The notes below the pieces were generated by a model. The model made no database searches, had not been told where the DNA came from, and saw nothing but the letters and a program-made list of their open reading frames with translations. A DNA stretch of 18,193 nucleotides from Oscillospiraceae bacterium (GTDB lineage Bacteria > Bacillota_A > Clostridia > Oscillospirales > WRJC01). The stretch covers positions 1-18,193 of the forward strand of contig WQXD01000047.1 in NCBI GenBank assembly GCA_009785015.1, read 5' to 3'. The translations under genes were made by a program, and so were the position numbers. This document shows positions 7,345 to 15,153 of the stretch, in pieces (the stretch's first letter is position 1; every line of letters starts with the position of its first letter).

Positions 7345-7590
7345 ATGGATGTTTCAAAACTTTCAGCCGCGAAAAAAGCGGTCGGACTCAATCAGACAAA
7401 AAGAGCCGTGAAGGACGGCTCCGCGAAAAAAATATTCGCCGCCAAAGACGCCGATGAACAATTTTTGCTGCAAATAAAAAAAATGTGCGAAGGGTTCGCG
7501 GTGGATATCGACGGAAGCATGACCAAAAAGGAGCTCGGCGACGCTTGCGAAATCAAAGTGGGCTGCGCGGTATGCGCGCTCGTCGATTGA
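7345..7590 (+). CDS. rplGB: L7Ae-family ribosomal/K-turn-binding protein
   Basis: 81 residues, matching the 82 of Bacillus YbxF/RplGB. The stretch GLNQTKRAVKDGSAKKIFAAKDAD (residues 14-37), then the MTKKELGDACEIKVGCAV segment near the C-terminus, are the RNA-binding loop and helix signature of the L7Ae/L30e fold; the family binds kink-turn RNA. In Firmicutes the gene normally lies between rpoC and rpsL; here it is the first gene after an operon promoter and rpoC is absent. The start at 7345 is preferred to 7306, which coincides with the predicted transcript start. It is followed by 105 nt holding only a weak 6-bp hairpin (7619-7637) before rpsL. Confidence 0.9.
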   Translation: MDVSKLSAAKKAVGLNQTKRAVKDGSAKKIFAAKDADEQFLLQIKKMCEGFAVDIDGSMTKKELGDACEIKVGCAVCALVD

Positions 7591-7695
7591 ATTTTTATCA
7601 ATTATTTTATGCCGCATTCAGAAATTTTTTGTTTCTGTTTGTATAAACTTATTATTATCCAAGAAGAATTAAAGAAAGAGAGGTGAGAAAAACAA

Positions 7696-8118
7696 GTGCC
7701 GACTTTTAACCAGTTAGTGAGACACAGCAGGGAAAAATCCTTTACCAAATCGAAGTCGCCGGTTCTTCAAAGGAGTATAAACCTGAAAAAGAATATCGCA
7801 ATCGATTTGCCGTCCCCGCAAAAAAGGGGAGTGTGTACGAAAGTGCTGACAAAAACCCCCAGAAAGCCGAATTCCGCGCTGCGAAAAGTGGCGAGGGTGC
7901 GGAGCGTGAACGGCATGGAATTGTGGGGATATGTCCCGGGTATCGGGCATAACCTGCAGGAACACTCCGTCGTGCTCATAAGGGGCGGAAGGGTCCGCGA
8001 CCTGCCCGGCGTGCGCTACCACATTATACGGGGAACGCTGGATACCCAGGGAGTCGCGAACCGCAAGCAGGGACGTTCCAAATACGGGGTCAAAAAAGGA
8101 AAGCCCGCGGGCAAGTGA
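7696..8118 (+). CDS. rpsL: 30S ribosomal protein S12
   Basis: 140 residues with a GTG start 9 nt after AGGTGA. S12 lies at the decoding centre of the 30S subunit and influences tRNA selection accuracy. Core motifs [10 protein letters not shown] (41-50), KPNSALRK (57-64), [16 protein letters not shown] (84-99) and DLPGVRYH (102-109) are intact, including the aspartate (D102) that is methylthiolated in many bacteria. The N-terminal part has about 13 extra residues compared with E. coli, the Firmicutes form. Unusual: the loops that read TPKKPN and GRVKDLPG in most bacteria read TPRKPN (R56) and GRVRDLPG (R101). These correspond to E. coli K43 and K88 (initiator Met counted), the two classical streptomycin-resistance positions. 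Second gene of the str operon. Confidence 0.98.
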   Translation: MPTFNQLVRHSREKSFTKSKSPVLQRSINLKKNIAIDLPSPQKRGVCTKVLTKTPRKPNSALRKVARVRSVNGMELWGYVPGIGHNLQEHSVVLIRGGRVRDLPGVRYHIIRGTLDTQGVANRKQGRSKYGVKKGKPAGK

Positions 8119-8314
8119 CAACCGACTATGGGAAAAACAGAATAATTGGGTCTTTTTAGTTTGCGCCGGATGATAAATTTGTTTACAGAAATAGGAACAA
8201 AAAATGTTACAGGCGCCAAACGGGAGAAATCGAAAATCTTTCGAGTACCAATGATTTCATGAAAACAATTCGATTATCTGACAAAAATTTAAAAATTATG
8301 AAGGAGGGAAGAGT
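8119..8314 (+). promoter_or_regulatory. Long rpsL-rpsG spacer with candidate RNA structure (possible S7 operator)
   Basis: This 196-nt gap is far longer than the other spacers of this operon (about 20-105 nt). It holds an imperfect long-range pairing, GTTTGCGCC (8159-8167) with GGCGCCAAAC (8213-8222), and a compact hairpin TCGAAA/TTTCGA (8230-8244) with a 3-nt loop. No promoter pair, terminator or convincing gene was seen. In E. coli the spacer between these two genes is where S7 binds to repress its own operon; applying that here is inference from position only. Confidence 0.35.
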
Positions 8315-8785
8315 GTGCCGAGAAGAGGTAACGTTCCAAAAAGAGATGTTTTGCCGGATCCGATGTACAATTCGAAGTTGGTCACCAAACTGATCAACAA
8401 CGTGATGCTGGACGGCAAAAAAGGCATCGCCCAGGGTATCGTATATGACGCTTTCAAAACGGTCGGGGACAAATCGGGGAAAAATCCCCTTGAGGTTTTC
8501 CAGAACGCTTTGGACAACATCATGCCCGCATTCGAAGTAAAGGCGCGAAGAATGGGCGGTTCCACGTATCAGATCCCCATAGAGGTCAGAGCCGAAAGAA
8601 GGCTGACTTTGGGGCTGCGCTGGATAACGACTTTTTCAAGAGCCAGGGGCGAAAAGAAAATGAGCGAGCGCTTGGCCGGGGAAATTTTAGACGCGGTGAA
8701 CAACGCGGGCGCTTCAGTCAAGAGAAAAGACGATATGCACAGAATGGCGGAAGCCAACAGGGCTTTCGCGCACTACAAGTATTGA
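8315..8785 (+). CDS. rpsG: 30S ribosomal protein S7
   Basis: 156 residues, the standard bacterial length, with a GTG start 6 nt after GGAGGG. S7 binds the 3' major domain of 16S rRNA, nucleates head assembly and lies near the E site. Recognisable family segments are [10 protein letters not shown] at the N-terminus, [35 protein letters not shown], the RRLTLGLRW helix, and a C-terminal [19 protein letters not shown] end. Nothing is missing. Third gene of the str operon, 21 nt before fusA. Confidence 0.98.
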   Translation: MPRRGNVPKRDVLPDPMYNSKLVTKLINNVMLDGKKGIAQGIVYDAFKTVGDKSGKNPLEVFQNALDNIMPAFEVKARRMGGSTYQIPIEVRAERRLTLGLRWITTFSRARGEKKMSERLAGEILDAVNNAGASVKRKDDMHRMAEANRAFAHYKY

Positions 8786-8806
8786 GCAAAGGAGCAAGAT
8801 TTTTAA

Positions 8807-10885
8807 ATGCCACGGGAATACAGCCTGGAAAATACCCGCAACATAGGTATAATGGCGCATATCGACGCGGGAAAAACCACTACGAGCGAGCGTATTTTGT
8901 ATTATACGGGAAAAACGTACAAACTCGGAGAGGTTCACGACGGGACGGCGACCATGGATTGGCGCGAGCAGGAACAAAAAAGAGGTATAACGATCACATC
9001 CGCCGCTACCACCTGTTTTTGGAAGGGTCACCGGATAAATCTGATCGATACGCCCGGACATGTGGATTTCACCGTAGAAGTCGAGAGATCGCTCAGGATT
9101 CTGGACGGCTCGGTGACGGTTTTCTGCGCGAAGGGCGGGGTCGAGCCCCAGTCCGAGACCGTATGGAGGCAAGCGGAAAAATACGGAGTTCCCAGAATAG
9201 CTTATGTGAACAAAATGGACATCATGGGCGCCAATTTTTTTAAAGTGATTTCAATGATAAGAGACCGCCTGAAAGCGAACGCGGTTCCGATACAGATCCC
9301 CATCGGCGCCGAGGAAAACTTTTCGGGAATTATCGATTTGGTCGAAATGAAATCCTATATATACTTAAATGACGACGGGACAGACATACAGGTAGGCGAA
9401 ATCCCGGATGAATACATCGACAAAGCCGAGGAATACAGAGCCGCGCTGGTAGAAGCCGTGGCGGACGCCACCGAGGAGATTCTCGAAAAATATCTCGACG
9501 GCCAGAAACTGACCGAAGAAGAGATAAAAAGCGCTGTAAGGATATGCACCGTAAAAAACAGGATGGTGCCCGTCACATGCGGGAGCTCCTACAAAAACAA
9601 AGGGGTGCAGAAGCTTTTGGACGCGGTTACCGACTATATGCCCTCGCCGCTCGACGTGCCCGACATAATCGGTACAAATCCCAAAACCGGAGAAGAAGAG
9701 TCGAGAAAGACCGCAGACGACGCGCCGTTTTCAGCGCTCGCTTTTAAAATAGAGACGGACGATTACGGCAGGCTGTGCTTTATTCGGGTATATTCGGGAA
9801 CGATAACCACGGGAACGACGGTTTACAATACCGCGAAAGGGGAACGAGAGCGGCTTGGAAGGATCGTGCTTATGCATTCCGACGACAGGCAGGACGTGGA
9901 CCAGATATACGCCGGCGACATAGCCGCGGTAGTGGGAGTGAAAAACACCACGACGGGCGATACTTTGTGCGCGGAAAACGCGCAGATAGTTTTGGAATCC
10001 ATGGAATTTCCGGATCCGGTCGTCAGAGTTGCGATAGAACCCAAAACAAAAGCGGGGCAGGACAAAATGGGCACGGCGCTCTCCAAGCTCGCCGAAGAAG
10101 ACCCCACTTTCAAGTATTATACCGATCAGGAAACGGGGCAGACGATTATCGCGGGAATGGGCGAGCTGCATCTGGAAATCATAGTTGACAGGCTGCTCAG
10201 GGAATTTAAAATAGAGGCGAATGTGGGCAAACCACAGGTGTCCTACAGGGAGACTATAAGAAAAAGCGCGGCTGCCGACGTAAAATACGCGAGGCAGACC
10301 GGAGGGCACGGGCAGTACGGGCATGTAAAAATCACCATCGAACCCAACGAGCCGGGAAAAGGCTATGAATTCGTGAACAAAGTGGTGGGAGGAAATATCC
10401 CCAAAGAGTATATCCCATCAGTCGACGAAGGCATACAGGGGGCCATGCAGTCGGGTATTTTGGCGGGATACAACGTGGTGGACGTGATAGCAACGCTGAC
10501 CGACGGTTCCTACCACGAAGTCGATTCGAGCGAGCTCGCCTTTCGGATAGCCGGCTCCATGGCTTTCAAGGAAGCGATGGCGAAAGCCGACCCGGTGCTG
10601 ACCGAACCGATCATGAAAGTGGCCTCGACCGCCCCCGACGATTACATGGGCGACGTGCTCGGCGATTTGACGTCGAGGCGGGGCTCGATTTTGGGGATGG
10701 ACCCCATATCCGGGGCCCAGCAGATCAACGCGTTTGTGCCGCTTTCCGAGATGTTCGGCTACGCGACGGATTTGCGCTCAAAGACCCAGGGCAGGGGAAC
10801 TTTCGCAATGGAACCCAGCCACTACGCCGAAGTGCCCAAGAATATTCAGGAAACAATTATAAACGGACGCACAAGATATTATTAA
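8807..10885 (+). CDS. fusA: Translation elongation factor G
   Basis: 692 residues, full EF-G length. GTPase that drives mRNA-tRNA translocation and, with RRF, ribosome recycling. G domain motifs: AHIDAGKT (17-24), [13 protein letters not shown] (81-88), NKMD (135-138) and a GSSYKNKG element in place of the usual GSAFKNKG. Domain II follows (around residues 300-400), then domain III and the domain IV segment [12 protein letters not shown], and domain V ending in the [22 protein letters not shown] region. The ATG is 12 nt after GGAG, slightly distant. Placement between rpsG and tuf is classical. Canonical bacterial EF-G rather than the tetracycline-protection or spare EF-G2 type, judging from context and motifs. 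Confidence 0.98.
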   Translation: MPREYSLENTRNIGIMAHIDAGKTTTSERILYYTGKTYKLGEVHDGTATMDWREQEQKRGITITSAATTCFWKGHRINLIDTPGHVDFTVEVERSLRILDGSVTVFCAKGGVEPQSETVWRQAEKYGVPRIAYVNKMDIMGANFFKVISMIRDRLKANAVPIQIPIGAEENFSGIIDLVEMKSYIYLNDDGTDIQVGEIPDEYIDKAEEYRAALVEAVADATEEILEKYLDGQKLTEEEIKSAVRICTVKNRMVPVTCGSSYKNKGVQKLLDAVTDYMPSPLDVPDIIGTNPKTGEEESRKTADDAPFSALAFKIETDDYGRLCFIRVYSGTITTGTTVYNTAKGERERLGRIVLMHSDDRQDVDQIYAGDIAAVVGVKNTTTGDTLCAENAQIVLESMEFPDPVVRVAIEPKTKAGQDKMGTALSKLAEEDPTFKYYTDQETGQTIIAGMGELHLEIIVDRLLREFKIEANVGKPQVSYRETIRKSAAADVKYARQTGGHGQYGHVKITIEPNEPGKGYEFVNKVVGGNIPKEYIPSVDEGIQGAMQSGILAGYNVVDVIATLTDGSYHEVDSSELAFRIAGSMAFKEAMAKADPVLTEPIMKVASTAPDDYMGDVLGDLTSRRGSILGMDPISGAQQINAFVPLSEMFGYATDLRSKTQGRGTFAMEPSHYAEVPKNIQETIINGRTRYY

Positions 10886-10927
10886 ATATTTGGTAAATTA
10901 AACTTAAATAAGGAGGAAAACTTAGAA

Positions 10928-12133
10928 ATGGCAAAAGCTAAATTTGAAAGATCCAAACCCCACGTAAATATAGGGACGATAGGTCACGTCGACCACGGCA
11001 AAACCACTCTTACGGCGGCTATAACAAAAACTTTGGCAATGGGAGACAAGACGGTCGAATTTATGAGATATGACCAGATAGACAACGCCCCCGAGGAAAA
11101 ACTGAGGGGAATCACCATCAACACGCGCCACGTCGAATATCAGACCAAAAACAGGCATTACGCCCATGTCGACTGCCCCGGGCACGCGGACTATATCAAA
11201 AACATGATAACCGGAGCGGCGCAGATGGACGGCGCGGTATTGGTGGTGGGCGGAGACGACGGCCCCATGGCGCAGACCCGCGAGCACGTGCTGCTCGCCC
11301 GTCAGGTCGGAGTGCCCGCAATCGTTATATTTATCAACAAAGCCGACTTGGTCGACGACCCGGAACTGCTCGAAATCGTCGAAATGGAAATCAGGGATCT
11401 GCTCAACGAATACGGGTTCCCCGGCGACGACACGCCGATCGTCAAGGGCTCGGCGAGAAACGCCTTGGAGAGCGAATCGACGGATTCGAGCTCTGAGGAA
11501 TACAAATGCATATTTGAGCTCATGGACGCCGTGGACAGCTTTATCCCCACTCCGGAACGCGCCGGCGATCTGCCCTTTTTGATGCCGGTCGAGGACGTGT
11601 TCTCGATAACCGGGCGCGGAACCGTCGCCACGGGCAGAGTCGAGAGGGGCACCCTCAAACTCAACGAGGAAGTCGAGATAGTCGGGCTCATGGACGCTCC
11701 GAGAAAAACAGTGGCCACAGGTATAGAAATGTTCCGCAAACTGCTCGATTCCACCACTGCGGGCGACAATACGGGTATACTGCTCCGCGGCATCGCCAAA
11801 AACGAAATCGAAAGGGGCCAGGTGCTGGCCAAACCCGGCTCTATCAAGCCTCATAAAAAATTCAGCGGCCAGGTGTACGTGCTTACTGAAAAAGAAGGCG
11901 GGCGCAAAAAACCGTTCTTCAACAACTACAGGCCGCAGTTTTATTTCAGAACCACGGACGTCACGGGAGTTATCACCCTCCCCGAAGACGTCGAAATGTG
12001 CAACCCGGGCGACAACATTCTGATGAATGTGGAGCTCATCACTCCTATAGCGATTGAAAAAGGCCTCAGGTTCGCCATACGCGAAGGCGGAAAAACAGTC
12101 GGTTCGGGCGTCGTCGCGGATATAAACGAATAG
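10928..12133 (+). CDS. tuf: Translation elongation factor Tu
   Basis: 401 residues. Delivers aminoacyl-tRNA to the ribosomal A site as the GTP-bound ternary complex. Motifs: GHVDHGKT (19-26), RGITINT (60-66), DCPGHADY (82-89), NKAD (137-140), SAR (175-177), then the beta-barrel domains with [16 protein letters not shown] (226-241) and the [13 protein letters not shown] stretch (335-347). It has several departures from the usual bacterial consensus: NTRHVEY for [18 protein letters not shown] for the VSAADGPMPQ type, SAR for SAL, and GGRKKPFF for GGRHTPFF. GTP-binding and catalytic residues (including H86) are intact. AGGAGG is 11 nt before the ATG. Last gene of the str operon; a strong terminator follows about 33 nt downstream. 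Confidence 0.98.
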   Translation: MAKAKFERSKPHVNIGTIGHVDHGKTTLTAAITKTLAMGDKTVEFMRYDQIDNAPEEKLRGITINTRHVEYQTKNRHYAHVDCPGHADYIKNMITGAAQMDGAVLVVGGDDGPMAQTREHVLLARQVGVPAIVIFINKADLVDDPELLEIVEMEIRDLLNEYGFPGDDTPIVKGSARNALESESTDSSSEEYKCIFELMDAVDSFIPTPERAGDLPFLMPVEDVFSITGRGTVATGRVERGTLKLNEEVEIVGLMDAPRKTVATGIEMFRKLLDSTTAGDNTGILLRGIAKNEIERGQVLAKPGSIKPHKKFSGQVYVLTEKEGGRKKPFFNNYRPQFYFRTTDVTGVITLPEDVEMCNPGDNILMNVELITPIAIEKGLRFAIREGGKTVGSGVVADINE

Positions 12134-12166
12134 ACAAAAGCAAAGGATAATAAAGATAAAAGCATC

Positions 12167-12205
12167 AAAAAGGGGGAAGAAAATACGCGGTTTTCTCCCC
12201 TTTTT
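12167..12205. terminator. Bidirectional factor-independent terminator between tuf and the GNAT gene
   Basis: A near-perfect inverted repeat: the arm AAAAAGGGGGAAGAAAA (12167-12183) pairs with TTTTCTCCCCTTTTT (12191-12205), leaving TACGCGG as loop. The terminal T run serves tuf on the plus strand, and the A run at the other end becomes a T run for the converging acetyltransferase transcript. Confidence 0.9.
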
Positions 12206-12209
12206 GGGG

Positions 12210-12659
12210 CTAAAGTTTCATGACAAACGCGGATTTTTCGGTGTTCGTGAAGCCCGAATTCAAATAAAACCTGAGGGTGGACTCGTTTTTTGAGCCGCTT
12301 ATGAACACTGTCCGGTAACAGTTGTTCTCTTTGGCTATTTCGACCGCTTTTTTCATCAGAAGTCCGGCGTAACCTTTATTCCGGTATTCCGGCAGGGTCA
12401 CCATGTTTTCAATCAGGGCATGGGGGCGCATCTGCCTTGTGAGGTTTTTTATCACCACAAGCGTCACCGAAGAGACGATTTTGCCCAGTTCTTCGCCTAT
12501 CAGTATGTGGTAATTGGGATCGTTTAGTATATTTTCCCACAACAGCATGGTTTCGGACGTTATAGGCATGATTTCCGCGTCGTGCAGATTCAAATAGAGT
12601 TCCTGAAGCGCGGGCAGATCGTTTTTGGTGACCATTCTGACATCAAATCCAAGCAACAT
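12210..12659 (-). CDS. GNAT family N-acetyltransferase
   Basis: 149 residues from the ATG at 12659, a common single-domain GNAT size. The acetyl-CoA-binding motif A is visible: a beta strand ENMVTLPEYR followed by RNKGYAGLLMKKAVE (R/Q-x-x-G-x-A type), then a C-terminal motif B-like NESTLRFYLNSGF. These enzymes transfer an acetyl group to an amine of a small molecule, peptide or protein; the substrate cannot be predicted. The start was chosen because GGAGG is 13 nt upstream and an extended -10 (TGCTATAAT) gives a leader of about 37 nt. A longer frame reaching 12782 would run across the pgk start and is rejected. Divergent from pgk, convergent with tuf. Confidence 0.88.
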   Translation of the reverse strand: MLLGFDVRMVTKNDLPALQELYLNLHDAEIMPITSETMLLWENILNDPNYHILIGEELGKIVSSVTLVVIKNLTRQMRPHALIENMVTLPEYRNKGYAGLLMKKAVEIAKENNCYRTVFISGSKNESTLRFYLNSGFTNTEKSAFVMKL

Positions 12660-12702
12660 ATATAAATTTATACCTCCGGCTGAAAATAATTTTATATTCA
12701 AT

Positions 12703-12733
12703 ATTATAGCAGAAAAATTTGATATATTTTTAA
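12703..12733 (-). promoter_or_regulatory. Candidate promoter of the GNAT gene; pgk promoter candidates in the same spacer
   Basis: Minus strand: TATAAT at 12708-12703 preceded by TGC (extended -10), with a weak TTAAAA 19 bp upstream. For pgk on the plus strand, TGA plus TATATT at 12720-12728 is the best placed -10 but has no good -35; the perfect TATAAT at 12754-12759 would put the transcript start on the ribosome site, so it is less likely. Confidence 0.45.
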
Positions 12734-12772
12734 CGAATTTTAAATTTTGCGCATATAATCGAAAGGAGAAAA

Positions 12773-13963
12773 ATGCAGACATTCAACAAAAAAACGATAG
12801 AGGATATCGAGCCGCAAGGCAAAAAAATATTGGTTCGCTGCGATTTTAACGTCCCGATGACGGACGGTAAAATCGACGACGACAAAAGAATCGCGGAATC
12901 GCTGCCCACGATAAAGTATCTCGCGGGCAAAGGGGCAAAAGTGATATTATGCTCCCATCTCGGGCGCCCGAAAGGCAAGTTTGACACCAAGTATTCGCTT
13001 TCGGTCGTAGCCGAAAGGCTTTCTGAGCTTCTCGGCAAAAAGGTCATAATGGCAAAAGACGTGATAGGTGAAGACGCGAATTCAAAAGCCGCCGGACTGG
13101 AGCAAGGGGAGGTAATGCTGCTTGAAAATGTGAGGTTTCACGCCGAGGAAGAAAAAAACGACCCGGAATTTTCAAAAGCGCTGGCTTCCTTGGCTGAAAT
13201 TTATGTGAACGACGCCTTTGGAACCGCGCACAGGGCGCACAGCTCGACTGCGGGGGTATCGGCTTATCTGCCTTCCGTGGCGGGATATCTGATAAACAAG
13301 GAAATATCCGTCATGGGCGGGGCTTTGGAAAATCCGGAAAGGCCGTTTGTGGCCATTCTGGGCGGCGCGAAGGTATCGGACAAAATCGGAGTCATCACAA
13401 ATTTGATGGACAAAGTCGATTCGATTCTGATAGGCGGCGCGATGGCGTACACTTTTATGAAATCCATAGGCGGAAAAATCGGGAATTCGCTCTGCGAAAA
13501 CGATAAGCTCGAGCTCGCCAAAGAATTGCTGGAAAAAGCCGAAAGCAAAAAGATAAAAATTTATTTGCCGGTGGACCATGTGGCAGCCGACAGTTTTTCA
13601 AACGACGCCCACTCGCTGATATGCGAATGGGCGAATGTGCCCTACAGCTGGGAGGGGCTTGACATCGGGCCCAAAACGGTAAAATTGTATTCGGACATAA
13701 TAAAACACGCGAAAACCGTGATATGGAACGGGCCCATGGGGGTTTTCGAATTCGAAAATTTCGCCGCCGGGACAAAAGACATAGCCAAAGCGGTGGCTGA
13801 AAGCGGAGCGGTTTCCATAATAGGCGGCGGGGATTCCGCAGCGGCCATAGATAAGCTCGGGTATGCGGACAAAGTCACCCATATATCGACCGGCGGCGGC
13901 GCCGCGCTCGAATTTTTGGAAGGGCTCCAACTGCCCGGCATAGAGTGCCTGCAGGACAAGTGA
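12773..13963 (+). CDS. pgk: Phosphoglycerate kinase
   Basis: 396 residues, the usual bacterial length. Interconverts 1,3-bisphosphoglycerate plus ADP and 3-phosphoglycerate plus ATP in glycolysis. Substrate-binding residues lie in VRCDFNVP (21-28), SHLGRPKGK (61-69), LENVRFH (117-123) and [13 protein letters not shown] (146-158); the nucleotide domain has [10 protein letters not shown] (196-205), NGPMGVFE (319-326) and [13 protein letters not shown] (372-384). AAAGGAG sits only 4 nt before the ATG. No gapDH or tpi gene accompanies it, so it is a single-gene unit here. Its TGA directly abuts the stop codon of the converging ispDF gene with no spacer. Confidence 0.97.
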   Translation: MQTFNKKTIEDIEPQGKKILVRCDFNVPMTDGKIDDDKRIAESLPTIKYLAGKGAKVILCSHLGRPKGKFDTKYSLSVVAERLSELLGKKVIMAKDVIGEDANSKAAGLEQGEVMLLENVRFHAEEEKNDPEFSKALASLAEIYVNDAFGTAHRAHSSTAGVSAYLPSVAGYLINKEISVMGGALENPERPFVAILGGAKVSDKIGVITNLMDKVDSILIGGAMAYTFMKSIGGKIGNSLCENDKLELAKELLEKAESKKIKIYLPVDHVAADSFSNDAHSLICEWANVPYSWEGLDIGPKTVKLYSDIIKHAKTVIWNGPMGVFEFENFAAGTKDIAKAVAESGAVSIIGGGDSAAAIDKLGYADKVTHISTGGGAALEFLEGLQLPGIECLQDK

Positions 13964-15133
13964 TTATTTTTTTACAAGCAGACACACCGCGTGGGCTCCT
14001 ACGCCTTCCCCGCTGCCCGTGAACCCCAAGCCTTCTTCCGTTTTAGCCTTTATATTGATATCGGATTTCGCAATTTGCAAAATTTCGGATAATTTCTGCC
14101 TTATGTCTTCCTTGTAACCCGCGAGTTTCGGCTTTTCGAGTATCACCGTGCAGTCTATATTTGAAATTGTATATTCCCTTTGTATGAGCTCCGCGATCTT
14201 CCCCAGAAGAAAAACGGAGCTTATATTTTTGTATTTTAAGTCGCTGTCTGGAAAATGTTCCCCTATGTCGCCGAGCCCCGCCGCCCCGATAAGCGCGTCG
14301 ATTATCGAGTGGGTCAGCACGTCCGCGTCGGAATGGCCGAGCAGCCCGATTCCTTCATTCGGGATTTCGACCCCGCCCAAGATCAGTTTGCGGTTTTCGC
14401 CGAGGCGGTGGACGTCGTAACCGTGCCCTATTTTTTGTGTTTCGCGTTTCGCATTTATAAAATCCAAATCCTGCATATCCGTTATTTTTATATTATACCT
14501 CGAGCATTCCACTATACTGACCCTGTGCCCCATAGCCTCGAGAAGCGCGCAGTCGTCGGTGAAATCGTTTTTTGGGTTTTCCATGGCGGACAAATATATG
14601 TCTTTTGAAAATACCTGCGGGGTCTGAACCGCCCACAAAAATTCCCTGTCCAGTGTGCCCGCGATGTTTTCGCCGACCACCGACTTTACCGTGTCCGTGA
14701 TTTTTGTCCCGGCGGCGGCGGCCCCGGTTTCAAACGCTTTCAAAACCACTTTTTCTATATCCGCTTCCGATACAAAGCATCTCGCCCCGTCGTGGATTGC
14801 GATATACGATATATCGCCGCCAACTTCGCAAATCGCCCGGGCCACCGATTCCTGCCTGGTTTTTCCGCCTTCGACTATACTTTTCACTTTGCCCAAATTC
14901 GCAAATTTTACGATTTGCCGTATTTGCGCCGCGTCCCCGGGTCTCGCGGCGATGATGATTTCGTCTATACAGGAACTCAAGGCAAAAGCCGTCACCGTTT
15001 TTTCGATGACGGTTTTGCCCTGGATTTCTATAAACTGCTTGGATAAACCGTCTGCGAGCCCCATCCGGGAACTGTTTCCGGCCGCCGCGATGACTGCGCA
15101 GGTTTTGGGCCTGCCATAAATATTTTCACGCAT
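13964..15133 (-). CDS. ispDF: Bifunctional IspD/IspF (MEP cytidylyltransferase / MECDP synthase)
   Basis: 389 residues from the ATG at 15133. Residues 1-230 are IspD, making CDP-methylerythritol from MEP and CTP: AAGNSSRMG (17-25), SKQF (31-34), VEGGKTRQESV (88-98), HDGARC, TPQVF and the C-terminal ITDMQDL. Residues 234-389 are IspF, cyclising the 2-phosphate to MECDP: zinc ligands D240, H242 and H275 (GYDVH; DVLTH), GDIGEHFPD (288-296) and the KAKTEEGLGFTG loop with the metal-binding glutamate retained. Both active sites look complete. The gene starts 20 nt after the stop of the beta-propeller gene and has no recognisable Shine-Dalgarno, so initiation may depend on read-in from the upstream gene or on the A/T-rich leader. 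A longer frame to 15289 overlaps the upstream gene and is rejected. Confidence 0.95.
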   Translation of the reverse strand: MRENIYGRPKTCAVIAAAGNSSRMGLADGLSKQFIEIQGKTVIEKTVTAFALSSCIDEIIIAARPGDAAQIRQIVKFANLGKVKSIVEGGKTRQESVARAICEVGGDISYIAIHDGARCFVSEADIEKVVLKAFETGAAAAGTKITDTVKSVVGENIAGTLDREFLWAVQTPQVFSKDIYLSAMENPKNDFTDDCALLEAMGHRVSIVECSRYNIKITDMQDLDFINAKRETQKIGHGYDVHRLGENRKLILGGVEIPNEGIGLLGHSDADVLTHSIIDALIGAAGLGDIGEHFPDSDLKYKNISSVFLLGKIAELIQREYTISNIDCTVILEKPKLAGYKEDIRQKLSEILQIAKSDINIKAKTEEGLGFTGSGEGVGAHAVCLLVKK

Positions 15134-15153
15134 GATAATTTTTTGTCTGTTTG

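Noticed and set aside
7619..7637. Terminator or attenuator between the L7Ae-like gene and rpsL
   Set aside because: The stem is only six base pairs (CAGAAA/TTTCTG), A/T-rich, with the T run in the loop and not after the stem; rpsL would need transcription to continue through it.
8170..8262. 30-codon open frame in the rpsL-rpsG spacer
   Set aside because: No ribosome binding site before its ATG, no recognisable protein features, and it overlaps the candidate RNA stems.
10922..11854. 310-codon frame antisense to tuf
   Set aside because: Shadow of a conserved, codon-biased gene; its protein shows no known motif. The same applies to the antisense frames in fusA, pgk and the NuoF-like gene.
12660..12782. 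41-residue N-terminal extension of the GNAT protein
   Set aside because: It runs across the divergent promoter region and the pgk ribosome site; GGAGG and an extended -10 fit the ATG at 12659.
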